Of a DNA stretch of 64,000 nt, positions 55,657 to 64,000 are shown piece by piece (the stretch's first letter is position 1; each line of letters starts with the position of its first letter). Source of the stretch: Gammaproteobacteria bacterium. GTDB lineage: Bacteria; Pseudomonadota; Gammaproteobacteria; Xanthomonadales; Wenzhouxiangellaceae. The DNA lies in NCBI GenBank assembly GCA_021772985.1, contig JAJFKX010000012.1:1-64000 (forward strand). The letters are read 5' to 3'. The position numbers were made by a program, and so were the translations under genes. The notes below the pieces were generated by a model. That model saw nothing but the letters and a program-made list of their open reading frames with translations. It did not search any database and was not told the origin of the DNA.

Positions 55657-56703
55657 ATGAAACAAGCAGAAACAGCATTGGAAAAATGTTTTCAACCGAT
55701 GTGCTGGCAACACGATCATCTGCAATTACTGGATCAACGGCTGTTGCCTCATCAAGAGCAATGGTTACGCTTAGAGGGTATCAACCAGGTGGCTGATGCG
55801 ATTCGTGATCTGGCAGTGCGTGGTGCACCGGCGATTGGGATTACCGCTGCTTATGGAGCAGTATTGGCTGCCCGGGCATGTTGGCAATCAGGCGTGACCG
55901 GATGGCAAGAAGCATGGGTTGGGGAGTTAGCGCAACTTGCCCAGGCTCGCCCAACAGCTGTCAATTTGCGCTGGGCATTGGCCAGAATGCAATCCATAGA
56001 TTTGTCGATAGCTGACCCGGTAAACCGTTTAGAGCAGGAAGCGATAGCAATTCACCGGGAAGATATAGCCTGTAACCGGGAATTGGCTAAAGCAGGTTCG
56101 GCTTTGATCGGACCTGATAGTAAAGTGCTAACCCACTGCAATACTGGTCCGCTGGCCACTGGCGCGATCGGGACGGCATTGGGGGTGATTATTGCAGCCT
56201 GGCAACAGGGCAAGTTAAGCAACATATATGCAGATGAAACCCGCCCATGGCTGCAAGGCAGCCGCCTGACGGCATGGGAGCTTAACAGGCATCAGATACC
56301 CTGCCAGTTGATTATTGATGGCGCGGCGGCTTGGTTGATGGCTTCACAGGCGATCGATTGGTTAATTGTAGGGGCTGATCGGGTGGCTGCGAATGGAGAC
56401 GTGGCCAATAAGATTGGTACTTACTCGGCAATGCTGGCCGCCAAGGCACATGCTGTTAAGACCATGGTGGTGGTACCGTGGTCTACCGTTGATATGGATA
56501 CAGATTGCGGTGACGATATTCCTATTGAGCAACGTAATGGGAGTGAAATTGTTACCATTGCCGGCCAGCAAATTGCTGCAGATCAGGCACAAGCCTGGAA
56601 CCCTGTATTTGATATAACACCTGCAAAACTAGTGGATTTTCTGGTAACCGAACGAGGAGTTATTGCGAATCCTGAATATTCAAAAATAGCCGCTTTAGTT
56701 TGA
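55657..56703 (+). CDS. mtnA: Methylthioribose-1-phosphate isomerase
   Basis: The 348-residue enzyme acts in methionine salvage. It has the RGAPAIGITAAYG region, catalytic Cys in THCNTGPLATG, YADETRPWLQGSRLTAWEL and catalytic Asp in VGADRVAANGDVANKIGTY. ATG 55657 follows GAAAGGT by six bases. No other mtn genes are here; mtnA directly upstream of gyrA also occurs in pseudomonads. Confidence 0.95.
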   Translation: MKQAETALEKCFQPMCWQHDHLQLLDQRLLPHQEQWLRLEGINQVADAIRDLAVRGAPAIGITAAYGAVLAARACWQSGVTGWQEAWVGELAQLAQARPTAVNLRWALARMQSIDLSIADPVNRLEQEAIAIHREDIACNRELAKAGSALIGPDSKVLTHCNTGPLATGAIGTALGVIIAAWQQGKLSNIYADETRPWLQGSRLTAWELNRHQIPCQLIIDGAAAWLMASQAIDWLIVGADRVAANGDVANKIGTYSAMLAAKAHAVKTMVVVPWSTVDMDTDCGDDIPIEQRNGSEIVTIAGQQIAADQAQAWNPVFDITPAKLVDFLVTERGVIANPEYSKIAALV

Positions 56704-56860
56704 ATTTTCCGGGGTGACTGTGCCAATTCGGGCGTAGATCAAATGAACCGTTATACACGGGCTGAACCGAAAATCAAAAAGGCCGGTATTAAGTGCGCTT
56801 AAGTCTTTGAATTAAATAGTGTTTTTTGCAAGCCATCAGCGTGCTTTTTAAGTGATTTTG

Positions 56861-56869
56861 TGATACAAT
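56861..56869 (+). promoter_or_regulatory. Candidate extended -10 promoter of gyrA
   Basis: TGATACAAT (TG-A-TACAAT) at 56861-56869 fits an extended -10 element, about 120 bases before the gyrA start; no good -35 hexamer is visible, as often with extended -10 promoters. It lies in the 285-base gap after mtnA, which has no other recognisable feature. Confidence 0.4.
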
Positions 56870-56988
56870 TTAAAGTTTGTTGCGGCATTTCTGGCAGGTT
56901 GTTTTCGACCTGTTTAAGTGCTTGATAATCAACACAAAATTCAAGGTTATGTGCACTCTTTGCACAAGCACTACTGGAAATCTGACAT

Positions 56989-59541
56989 ATGGCAGAAATG
57001 GCCCGCGAAATCCTGTCCGTTAATCTCGAAGACGAGATGAAACAATCCTATCTGGATTATGCGATGAGCGTAATCGTTGGGCGTGCGCTCCCAGATGTTC
57101 GAGACGGTCTTAAACCGGTACATCGACGGGTGTTGTTCGCAATGCGCGAACTCAATAATGATTGGAACAAGGCCTATAAAAAATCTGCCAGAGTGGTTGG
57201 TGACGTCATCGGTAAATACCACCCGCATGGCGAATCTGCGGTATACGATACGATTGTGCGTATGGCACAGCCATTTTCGATGCGTTATATGCTGGTGGAT
57301 GGTCAAGGTAACTTCGGCTCGGTGGATGGCGACTCGCCTGCAGCAATGCGTTACACCGAAGTGCGTATGCACAAGCTGGCGCATCATTTATTGGCCGATA
57401 TCGAAAAAGATACGGTCGATTTTTCGCCCAATTATGATGAATCCGAGTACGAACCCAAAGTTATGCCGACCCGGGTGCCAAATTTGCTGGTCAATGGGAC
57501 TACCGGGATCGCAGTGGGGATGGCTACCAATATTCCGCCGCACAACCTGACTGAAGTAATCAATGCGACGCTGGCACTTCAGGTAAACCCTGACTTGTCT
57601 ACTGCGGAATTGATGGAGTATTTGCCCGGCCCGGATTTTCCTACAGCGGCCATTATCAATGGTGCTGCCGGTATACGTGAAGCTTATGAAACCGGTCGCG
57701 GGCGTATCTACATGCGCGCCCGCACACACATCGAAGATGATAACGGCCGCCCGACCATCATTGTGGATGAATTACCGTTTCAGGTAAATAAGGCCAACTT
57801 GCTGAAAAAGATCGCCGATCTGGTTAAGGATAAAAAGATCGAAGGCATCAGTGGCACCAACTTGCGTGATGAATCCGATAAGGATGGTATGCGCATGGTG
57901 ATTGGTCTCAAGCATGGTGAAGTAGCTGAAGTTGTGTTGAACCAGTTATTCAGCATGACTCAATTACAAACCGTATTCGGCATCAATATGGTGGCTTTAA
58001 TCGATAGCCGGCCGAAACTGTTGAACCTGAAGGAAATACTGGCGGCTTTCCTGCGGCACCGGCGTGATGTGGTTACTCGTCGAACTTTATTTGAACTCAG
58101 AAAAGCCCGTTCCCGGGCACACATTCTGGAAGGATTGACTGTTGCGCTGGCCAACGTTGATGAGGTTATTGCCTTAATTAAGGCTGCTCCCAATCCTGCA
58201 GCAGCGCGTGAGCAGTTGCAACTGCACCGCTGGGATCCAGGGCTGGTCAGGGCATTGCTTGGAGCTGAAGGCGCTGATATGTCGCGTCCCGAAGATTTGT
58301 CGGTAGAGATCGGCATGCATGAGGACGGTTACCAATTATCCGCCACCCAAGCGCAGGCCATTTTGGAACTTCGGTTGCAAAAATTAACCAGCCTGGAGCA
58401 AGACAAACTGACCGATGAATACCGCGAAATCCTGGATAATATTCGGGAGTTACTGAATATCCTGGCGGACCCGGATGTGATGCAACAGGTTATCCGTGAT
58501 GAATTGCAAGAAATTCGCGAGCAGTTCGGCGATCAGCGGCGCACTGAAATTCTCGAGCACCAGTTGAACCTGAGCATGGAAGATCTGATTGCCGAGGAAG
58601 ATGTGGTGGTGACATTGTCCCATGGCGGGTATGCCAAAACCCAGAGTCTGGATCGCTACCAGTCACAACGCCGCGGTGGTCGTGGTCGCTCGGCCACCAA
58701 AATGAAGAACGAAGACTTTATCGAACGGTTATGGGTAACCAATACTCACGATACCTTGCTGTGTTTTTCCAGCACCGGCAAAGTTTACTGGATCAAGGTT
58801 TATGAATTACCGCAGGCCAGTCATGCCAGCCGCGGCAAACCGTTTGTTAATTTATTGCCTTTGGAAGAGGGTGAGCGAATCAATGCGGTATTGCCGGTAC
58901 GGGATTTTCCGGATGATCAGTACGTATTTTTCTCCACCGCTGCTGGAACCGTCAAGAAAACCCCGTTGGCTGATTATTCAAGACCTCGTGCCAACGGTAT
59001 TTGGGCGATCGACCTGGTGGAAGGTGATACATTGATCAATGTTGCTCTAACCGATGGCAGCAAAGATATTTTGTTGTTTGCCAGCAGTGGTAAATCGGTA
59101 CGCTTCCATGAAACCGATGCGCGCTCTATGGGTCGGGTGGCGCGTGGAGTTCGTGGTATCCGGCTGAAGCCGGGCGAGCGGGTGGTTTCCATGCAGGTGG
59201 CGGATACTGAGCACGATCTGTTGATGGCAACTGAAAATGGCTATGGTAAACGCACCAGCCTGGAAGATTTTCCTGTACATCGACGCGGTGGACAGGGGGT
59301 GATCGCTATTCAGATATCTGAACGTAACGGTACGCTGGTAGATGCACTCAGTGTCAGCGAAGAAGATGATGTAATGCTGATCAGCGATGGCGGTACCTTA
59401 GTACGCACACCGGCAGAGGAGATATCACGATTGGGTCGTAATACCCAAGGCGTAACCCTGATTCGGTTGAGCGAAGCAGAGCAACTGGTTGGCTTGGCCG
59501 GGGTGGCAGCCATGGATGACGATGAAGAAGAGCTTGAATAA
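56989..59541 (+). CDS. gyrA: DNA gyrase subunit A
   Basis: The 850-residue subunit breaks and rejoins DNA. Tyr122 (AAMRYTE) is the catalytic residue at the same number as in E. coli. The quinolone region reads [10 protein letters not shown]: Ser83 and Asp87 are the susceptible residues, while position 82 is Glu instead of Asp. The C-terminal domain has the GyrA box QRRGGRG and an acidic tail. Full length. Confidence 0.98.
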   Translation: MAEMAREILSVNLEDEMKQSYLDYAMSVIVGRALPDVRDGLKPVHRRVLFAMRELNNDWNKAYKKSARVVGDVIGKYHPHGESAVYDTIVRMAQPFSMRYMLVDGQGNFGSVDGDSPAAMRYTEVRMHKLAHHLLADIEKDTVDFSPNYDESEYEPKVMPTRVPNLLVNGTTGIAVGMATNIPPHNLTEVINATLALQVNPDLSTAELMEYLPGPDFPTAAIINGAAGIREAYETGRGRIYMRARTHIEDDNGRPTIIVDELPFQVNKANLLKKIADLVKDKKIEGISGTNLRDESDKDGMRMVIGLKHGEVAEVVLNQLFSMTQLQTVFGINMVALIDSRPKLLNLKEILAAFLRHRRDVVTRRTLFELRKARSRAHILEGLTVALANVDEVIALIKAAPNPAAAREQLQLHRWDPGLVRALLGAEGADMSRPEDLSVEIGMHEDGYQLSATQAQAILELRLQKLTSLEQDKLTDEYREILDNIRELLNILADPDVMQQVIRDELQEIREQFGDQRRTEILEHQLNLSMEDLIAEEDVVVTLSHGGYAKTQSLDRYQSQRRGGRGRSATKMKNEDFIERLWVTNTHDTLLCFSSTGKVYWIKVYELPQASHASRGKPFVNLLPLEEGERINAVLPVRDFPDDQYVFFSTAAGTVKKTPLADYSRPRANGIWAIDLVEGDTLINVALTDGSKDILLFASSGKSVRFHETDARSMGRVARGVRGIRLKPGERVVSMQVADTEHDLLMATENGYGKRTSLEDFPVHRRGGQGVIAIQISERNGTLVDALSVSEEDDVMLISDGGTLVRTPAEEISRLGRNTQGVTLIRLSEAEQLVGLAGVAAMDDDEEELE

Positions 59542-59563
59542 GTAGCCGCCGCTAATAACCGTT

Positions 59564-60391
59564 ATGGAAAAAGCCTCAATTTCCCAACACCTGGGTCAGC
59601 CGGCGGAGACAACCTCGGCAGATAACAGTCAGACCTTGATTGCTTATCCACTACCGGGTGCCGATGCCAGCGTTGCCGGATTATTGCGTCAAGCTCGTCC
59701 CAGTCGTGACTGGATGGATAAGTCGGCCGCCAAATATGCTTATCGCTGTATTCCGTTGACGGCAGCCAATACCATGGGATGGGAATACGTGAACCCGGTC
59801 ACATGCGAGTTTTCCTGGGGCGGATTCACTCCAGATGCAGATATCAAGGTATGGGTAGAGCAGGGGCACCGCTGGCGGCCTCGCAGTCACTTTGGTACTG
59901 GTGTGGTTACCTGGGAACTGCCGTTTTTATTCCGTACCCCGCCAGGTTATGGGCTGGTTGTTACAGGGCCAGCCAATCATGATAAAAATGGCATTGCACC
60001 ACTCGATGGATTTATCCGTACTGACTGGTTACCTTACCCATTCACCATGAACTGGAGAATTACTGAGCCCAACAAGACTATTCGCTTTGAACAAGGTGAA
60101 CCCATTGCACGGATTTTCCCCTATCCACTGGGACTGCTGGAAGATTTTAAAATCGAAGTCCGAGATCTTGATGAAAACCCGGATTTTTTCGAAGATTTCA
60201 GAGCTTGGGCACAGCGTCGCAAGCAAAATTATCAACAACGGGAACAGGTACAGCAATCTGTGAGCCTGGATAAACAGGCGGATACGGATTCATTGTGGAG
60301 CAAAGCCTACGCCAAGGGTGAAGGCGCTGACGAGAAGCATCAAACGGTATTTAAGCCAGGTAAAATTGTTAATTGCCTGGATAAGAATTAA
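59564..60391 (+). CDS. DUF6065 family protein
   Basis: The 275-residue protein has the pattern CIPLTAANTMGWEYVNP, TWELPFLFRTPPGYGLVVTGPAN and GFIRTDWLPYPFTMNWRI, which matches DUF6065 proteins of unknown function. No signal peptide is visible. It follows gyrA by 22 bases and may be co-transcribed, unusual for gyrA, which is more often followed by serC. Confidence 0.72.
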   Translation: MEKASISQHLGQPAETTSADNSQTLIAYPLPGADASVAGLLRQARPSRDWMDKSAAKYAYRCIPLTAANTMGWEYVNPVTCEFSWGGFTPDADIKVWVEQGHRWRPRSHFGTGVVTWELPFLFRTPPGYGLVVTGPANHDKNGIAPLDGFIRTDWLPYPFTMNWRITEPNKTIRFEQGEPIARIFPYPLGLLEDFKIEVRDLDENPDFFEDFRAWAQRRKQNYQQREQVQQSVSLDKQADTDSLWSKAYAKGEGADEKHQTVFKPGKIVNCLDKN

Positions 60392-60416
60392 ACGCAATTA
60401 TATTGCGCTTTATTGC

Positions 60417-60533
60417 TCAGCTGCTGATCACATCTTGTGCAAATACCAACCTGTAACCATCAGGATTACGAACTGCAATTTCTTTCATTTCATATAGTTC
60501 TGTAAGCTCCGGGCTATGGATGATATCAGCGTC
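60417..60533 (-). pseudogene. C-terminal remnant of a glyoxalase-like gene
   Basis: On the minus strand the last 38 codons read ELYEMKEIAVRNPDGYRLVF and end soon after; this is the final strand pattern of VOC/glyoxalase proteins (MREFAVRDPDG). An in-frame TGA at 60534-60536 closes it upstream, and no VOC N-terminal half is found. An overlapping minus-strand frame (60485-60610) encodes a short hydrophobic peptide of 41 residues starting MVAVIVGMLIAGLMG, possibly from another broken gene. Confidence 0.65.
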
Positions 60534-60670
60534 TCATTGAATGAGGTTTTGATAATATTCATCAAACCCATCAGGCCAGCAATAAGCATTCCAACAATTA
60601 CCGCCACCATTTGCTGACGGCCCAGCTTGCCCTAAGCGCTGCTATATACTGAACCAAGACTTTCGGCAGT

Positions 60671-62095
60671 TCATACAGACTCTTGGCGACGATGCATCAT
60701 CAGCAAACCGATGCCCGCGAGCAGCAGTATCATGAATAACATTGCAAGCCCATTATTCACGGGAACATCAACAACTACTGGTAATGGAATAACTTCACAG
60801 GCATCGCCTTCTGGCGTTGATGTATCGGTATCTTCCTGACGCTCATTGAACACGTTAGGGCAGTTATCAAAAATACTGAAAATACGGTCGTCGTCAGGAT
60901 CTTCCAAAAGGCAGCCCCCGGTCTGGAATCCACTGAAGGTAACATTGGGTGAAACACTGTCACCAGTGCCGGGTCCTGAACCTGATGGCCCAGAAGCATC
61001 ACCCCACCAGTTATTGGTGGCATCCAGAGCTGGTCCGGCATTTGGGAATACATAGAGCAAGCCTTGCTCGTTGCCGGAGATGCAATTGGCATTAACTGTG
61101 GTATTAGTCGGGAATAATGCGCCCTTGCCAACACGAACACCATAGGTGATGTCCCCACCGGCGGTGCCGTTATTAAGTATGGTATTGCTGTCTACTGCTG
61201 CGCCATCGGCTTCGAATGAAACATAAATGGATCCGTTTTCACTTTCACTACCAGTCACCTGATTGCCCTGAACCAACACATTGCTGGTATACACGGTTAT
61301 GTTGTCTTGAGCCGTGGTGGTGACCTGGTTATGCAATATCTGTCCGCCATTCAGTAAGGCGTCATCACCATCTTTTGAGCCGACTTTGATGCCGTCATTG
61401 TTATTGACGTTGTAGATTACGTTACTCAGTATGGTTGCGTTTATCTGTACCGGTGGGTTGGTGTCGTGGTACAGATAAATTGCCCCGTCAGGCGAATTAA
61501 TGTCGTGTACTTCGTTGTACTGAATTACTGCGCCATTAGATCCACAGCAAACGTTGATGCCATCACCGCCTGTTTCAAATACGCGATTATTCTCAATCAG
61601 TGCATTGGCGGTTGTGCGCAACTGGATGCCTTCATCACCACTGGAATCGTTAACAATGGTATAGCGAATGATGGTGTTAGCGGTTGGTGTTGAGGTTTCT
61701 GCGTCAATCAGATCGCCACTGTTGCCACGTACCTGAATACCATCGATGATGACATCTGAAGCCAAAATGACAATATTGCCACTGGATACACTGCCGGCGC
61801 CGTCAATAATGGCTTCACCTGCTCCTCCAGGGATACGGGCTGTGCCCAGAATTGGACGGGGATCGACGCCAAATTGTGGCCCCTGCAGGGTAATGGACTT
61901 GTCGATATCAATTTTGTCACCTTCGGTGTAGACACCGGCGCTGAGACAAACCACATCTCCTGGCGAAGCAGCATCAATGGTAGCCTGAATACTGGTAGGT
62001 GGGCTGATGGTAGTAGTGCAAACAGCGCCGAATGTAGCCATGGGTGTCAGCATCAGAATAAGGAGTATAAATAGCAATCTTGAGTAACTGGACAC
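60671..62095 (-). CDS. Secreted parallel beta-helix protein with C-terminal anchor
   Basis: The 474-residue protein has a signal peptide (to about TFGA), a right-handed beta-helix of about residues 40-385 with repeated Asn/Gly/Ile turns (ALIENNRVFETGG, AVIQYNEVHD, ILHNQV, VLVQGNQV), a thrombospondin type 3-like calcium segment (DPDDDRIFSIFDNCPNVFNERQ) and a C-terminal VPVNNGLAMLFMILLLAG followed by HRRQ. That tail resembles the IPTL-CTERM plan (Pro, hydrophobic, Arg) with a divergent motif. The start is GTG at 62095 behind GGGAG. It may bind or cleave surface polysaccharide. Confidence 0.78.
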   Translation of the reverse strand: MSSYSRLLFILLILMLTPMATFGAVCTTTISPPTSIQATIDAASPGDVVCLSAGVYTEGDKIDIDKSITLQGPQFGVDPRPILGTARIPGGAGEAIIDGAGSVSSGNIVILASDVIIDGIQVRGNSGDLIDAETSTPTANTIIRYTIVNDSSGDEGIQLRTTANALIENNRVFETGGDGINVCCGSNGAVIQYNEVHDINSPDGAIYLYHDTNPPVQINATILSNVIYNVNNNDGIKVGSKDGDDALLNGGQILHNQVTTTAQDNITVYTSNVLVQGNQVTGSESENGSIYVSFEADGAAVDSNTILNNGTAGGDITYGVRVGKGALFPTNTTVNANCISGNEQGLLYVFPNAGPALDATNNWWGDASGPSGSGPGTGDSVSPNVTFSGFQTGGCLLEDPDDDRIFSIFDNCPNVFNERQEDTDTSTPEGDACEVIPLPVVVDVPVNNGLAMLFMILLLAGIGLLMMHRRQESV

Positions 62096-62623
62096 GGAGT
62101 TTTCTCCCAGTTTGTTAGTACTTCTTTAGTGTCTTTTGCGCTAGTTTACCAAATATTATTGCAGATGGGAATATTAATAATATCCGTAGCTTATGAAAGT
62201 ATTATAAATATAACATTAACTTTTCAACTCTATGTCCGGCAGGCTTCCAGCCCGGACTTCTCATCACCTTTCCAGGGTGGCGCCTCAATAGCGTGCACCG
62301 TCTATTTTTCGCTCAATCAGAGCGCCAGAAGTGTGCGCCGGTTTGGTGCTTATATTTCTTGTCATGTTTAATCTCTGATGGTCTAATTTCCCGCCCCTTG
62401 GGGCGAGTAGTCATTCCCTCCTACGCGGAAATGACGATTTAATAGCCCACAGCTTGCTGTGGAGATGTTTAATGCGGTAATGATCTATTAATAATCGTTG
62501 GTTTTTCCACGCATTCACAGTGTCTGCAGTATGTTGCCCAAAGCCGCTAAGATGTGTTTCAGATAGACTAACAGAGGGATTTTGATAGTGGGTTCGTAAT
62601 CCGGTTAACCCTGTAAAGAATTT
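62096..62623. other. Divergent intergenic region with palindrome cluster
   Basis: This 528-base spacer lies between the divergent beta-helix and PhyH genes. Apart from the palindromes at 62392-62462, listed separately, it is AT-rich and holds no convincing gene. A minus-strand frame ending in SFPRRRE is a translation of the repeat, not a gene. No clear promoter was found for either flanking gene. Confidence 0.6.
62392..62462. repeat. Three tandem palindromes, REP-like
   Basis: Hairpin one is CGCCCC-TT-GGGGCG (62392-62405, perfect). Hairpin two is GTCATTCCC...CGCGGAAATGAC (62410-62435), of the GTCATTCC/GGAATGAC type common as dispersed repeats in proteobacteria, which often read SFPRRRE when translated. 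Hairpin three is CCACAGC-TT-GCTGTGG (62447-62462, perfect). The cluster resembles a REP/BIME element. Confidence 0.72.
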
Positions 62624-63463
62624 ATGCTGAACAATAAACAGATCAAACAATTCCAGGCGCAGGGTTACCTGGTGCTGGAAAATGCAATTGCAGCACCTGA
62701 TGTTGCTGCTGTTAAACAAGCGGCACTGGCTATTGTTGATGATTTTGATATCGATCAACATCGGACCGTATTCAAAACCACTGACCGGAATGTCAGTCGT
62801 GACGATTATTTTTTTGATTCAGCCGAGGCTGTGCATTGTTTTCTGGAAGAAGGTGCATTGGATGCGGCCGGCGAACTTATCCGACCAAAGGAGTTGGCAA
62901 TCAATAAGATCGGGCATGCCATGCATGATCTTGTACCGGAATTTACGGCATTCTGCCGGTTGCCTTTGATTGGTCAGATTTTGCGGGATATTGGTTACTC
63001 TGAGCCACAGCTTTGGCAAACCATGTATATCTTTAAACAGCCGGGGATTGGGGGTGAGGTAAGTTGGCACCAGGATGCCAGTTATTTGATTACTGATCCA
63101 CCTTGTGTAACCGGCATCTGGGTTGCGGTTGAAGATGCACATCAGGGTAATGGTTGTTTATGGGTACAGCCAGGCCAGCATCGTTCAGCATTGCGTGAGA
63201 TTTATCATGTGGATTGGCAGCAGCGTAAAGGTAGGCTGACCACGCTGGATGATACGCCATGGCAGACTGATGCAAAGGCAGTGCCGGTGGAAGTGCCAGC
63301 GGGTAGCATGGTGCTGTTCCATGATCATATGCCGCACTACAGTTCACAGAATTATTCGGATACTTCCAGGCATGCATTTACCATGCATGTCGCTGACAAG
63401 CATGCCGAATGGTCGCAGCAAAACTGGCTGCAGAGAAATCAGCTGGGAAGATTTCGCCTTTAA
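62624..63463 (+). CDS. Phytanoyl-CoA dioxygenase family (PHYHD1-like) oxygenase
   Basis: The 279-residue protein has the PhyH 2OG-Fe(II) core: SWHQDASYL supplies the His and Asp, and MPHYSSQNYS with a downstream Arg (SRHAFTMHV) the distal His and 2OG contact. Its GIWVAVEDAHQGNGCLWVQPG segment is close to animal PHYHD1-type proteins. Substrate unknown. The ribosome binding site is weak. Confidence 0.85.
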   Translation: MLNNKQIKQFQAQGYLVLENAIAAPDVAAVKQAALAIVDDFDIDQHRTVFKTTDRNVSRDDYFFDSAEAVHCFLEEGALDAAGELIRPKELAINKIGHAMHDLVPEFTAFCRLPLIGQILRDIGYSEPQLWQTMYIFKQPGIGGEVSWHQDASYLITDPPCVTGIWVAVEDAHQGNGCLWVQPGQHRSALREIYHVDWQQRKGRLTTLDDTPWQTDAKAVPVEVPAGSMVLFHDHMPHYSSQNYSDTSRHAFTMHVADKHAEWSQQNWLQRNQLGRFRL

Positions 63464-63588
63464 AAAAAGGGTGTTGATACTTTCGCAGGTGTCTTTATCA
63501 GTAATTAATTTCGGAATATGGTTAAACTAAGCGCCAGCAAAATCCATGGTGACACCGTTAAAGTTGCCAAAAACGTTAGGAGATATCC

Positions 63589-64000
63589 ATGATACGAAGC
63601 TTCACCTGTCTATTGGTGGTTTTGTTGTTTGCCACCGTGACGGCTTCTGCCGGCAGTCTGAATGCTGAGATTGAGCAAGATTACAATGCTTATCTAGGCA
63701 GTCTTTTTGATCATTTTCATCGCAACCCGGAATTATCACTGGTTGAATTTGAAACAGCCAAACGAATAGCCTCCGAGCTTCGCAATGTCGGCTATGAAGT
63801 TACCGAAGGTGTAGGCGGCACCGGTGTGGTAGCAATGATGGAAAACGGAGCTGGTCCGCTGGTAATGATGCGAGCCGACATGGACGGTCTTCCGGTAGAA
63901 GAAAAATCGGGATTGGCTAATGCTTCGAAAGCAACACAGGAAGATCCGATTACCGGCAATATGGTAGCGACCATGCATGCTTGCGGCCACGATGTCCATA
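63589..64000 (+). CDS. M20 family amidohydrolase, 5' part
   Basis: The gene runs off the right edge after 137 codons. It has a signal peptide (FTCLLVVLLFATVTASAGS), then LFDHFHRNPELSLVEFETA, ADMDGLPVEE and HACGHDVH, where His, Cys and Asp/His bind the metal in M20D (hippurate hydrolase/IAA-amino acid hydrolase-like) enzymes. The signal peptide places it in the periplasm or outside. TAGGAGA at 63577-63583 supports the ATG at 63589. Confidence 0.85.
   Translation, partial: MIRSFTCLLVVLLFATVTASAGSLNAEIEQDYNAYLGSLFDHFHRNPELSLVEFETAKRIASELRNVGYEVTEGVGGTGVVAMMENGAGPLVMMRADMDGLPVEEKSGLANASKATQEDPITGNMVATMHACGHDVH

Noticed and set aside
62411-62761. 116-codon minus-strand frame ending SFPRRRE
   Set aside because: The ending is the translation of a palindromic repeat, and the frame overlaps the PhyH start.

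Overview
The window is a chromosomal segment of a gammaproteobacterium with a base composition near 50% GC. The lineage call rests on gene content and order: apbC/Mrp divergent from metG-rnfABCDGE-nth, degS-like divergent from petABC-sspAB, surE-pcm-DedA-nlpD, yhbY divergent from rlmE-ftsH-folP-glmM, mtnA-gyrA, lpxH-ppi and queG divergent from nnr-tsaE-ami. I cannot assign an order or genus. Cell-surface genes and respiratory complexes (bc1, Rnf) indicate a free-living, respiring, Gram-negative cell.

Layout. 1-9.6 kb: a DUF2868 membrane protein with its GTPase partner, a CPBP protease, a secreted SGNH-like hydrolase with an IPTL-CTERM tail, an HGSNAT-like (DUF1624) membrane protein next to a signal peptidase II, a monohaem cytochrome, a CYTH protein, a small MBOAT-like membrane protein and a zinc ribbon. 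9.6-15.7 kb: class III aminotransferase, queG, then nnr-tsaE-amidase. 16-18.5 kb: two tandem secreted paralogues with dockerin-like calcium repeats. 18.7-22.7 kb: M49-like lipoprotein, FmdB, aspS. 22.8-26.7 kb (minus strand): YbjQ, a small membrane protein, a VOC protein, then a four-gene operon resembling hvfABCD/bufferin loci: a Cys-rich precursor with eight EGSCG motifs, a DUF692 enzyme, a DUF2063 partner and a DoxX membrane protein. 26.9-34.7 kb (minus): nth, rnfEGDCBA and metG. 34.8-41.8 kb: apbC, dcd, a DegS/AlgW-like protease, petABC, sspA-sspB. 41.8-46 kb: DUF3301, Smr, then surE-pcm-DedA-nlpD with no rpoS after it. 46-54 kb: Mth938-like, yhbY, rlmE, ftsH, folP, glmM, a 2-oxoglutarate oxygenase and a flippase. 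54-60.4 kb: lpxH, a cyclophilin, mtnA, gyrA, DUF6065. 60.4-64 kb: a glyoxalase remnant, a secreted beta-helix protein with a C-terminal anchor, a tandem palindrome cluster, a PhyH-type oxygenase and the start of an M20 amidohydrolase that runs off the right edge.

Most promising system. The hvf-like operon (about 23.88-26.66 kb) carries a signal peptide, a conserved-looking GYMV linker and a core in which all eight cysteines lie in EGSCG pentapeptides separated by acidic spacers. Characterised HvfA peptides carry EGKCG motifs that a DUF692 enzyme with its DUF2063 partner converts to copper-binding oxazolone/thioamide groups. The Lys-to-Ser change throughout this core suggests a variant product whose chemistry is not established here. 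The operon has a strong rho-independent terminator, and its upstream region holds several inverted repeats that could bind a regulator.

Other themes are exported proteins with C-terminal sorting tails (IPTL-CTERM and a relative), whose sorting enzyme is not in this window, and palindromic repeat DNA in three intergenic regions. No rRNA, intact tRNA, CRISPR array, transposase or prophage gene was seen.
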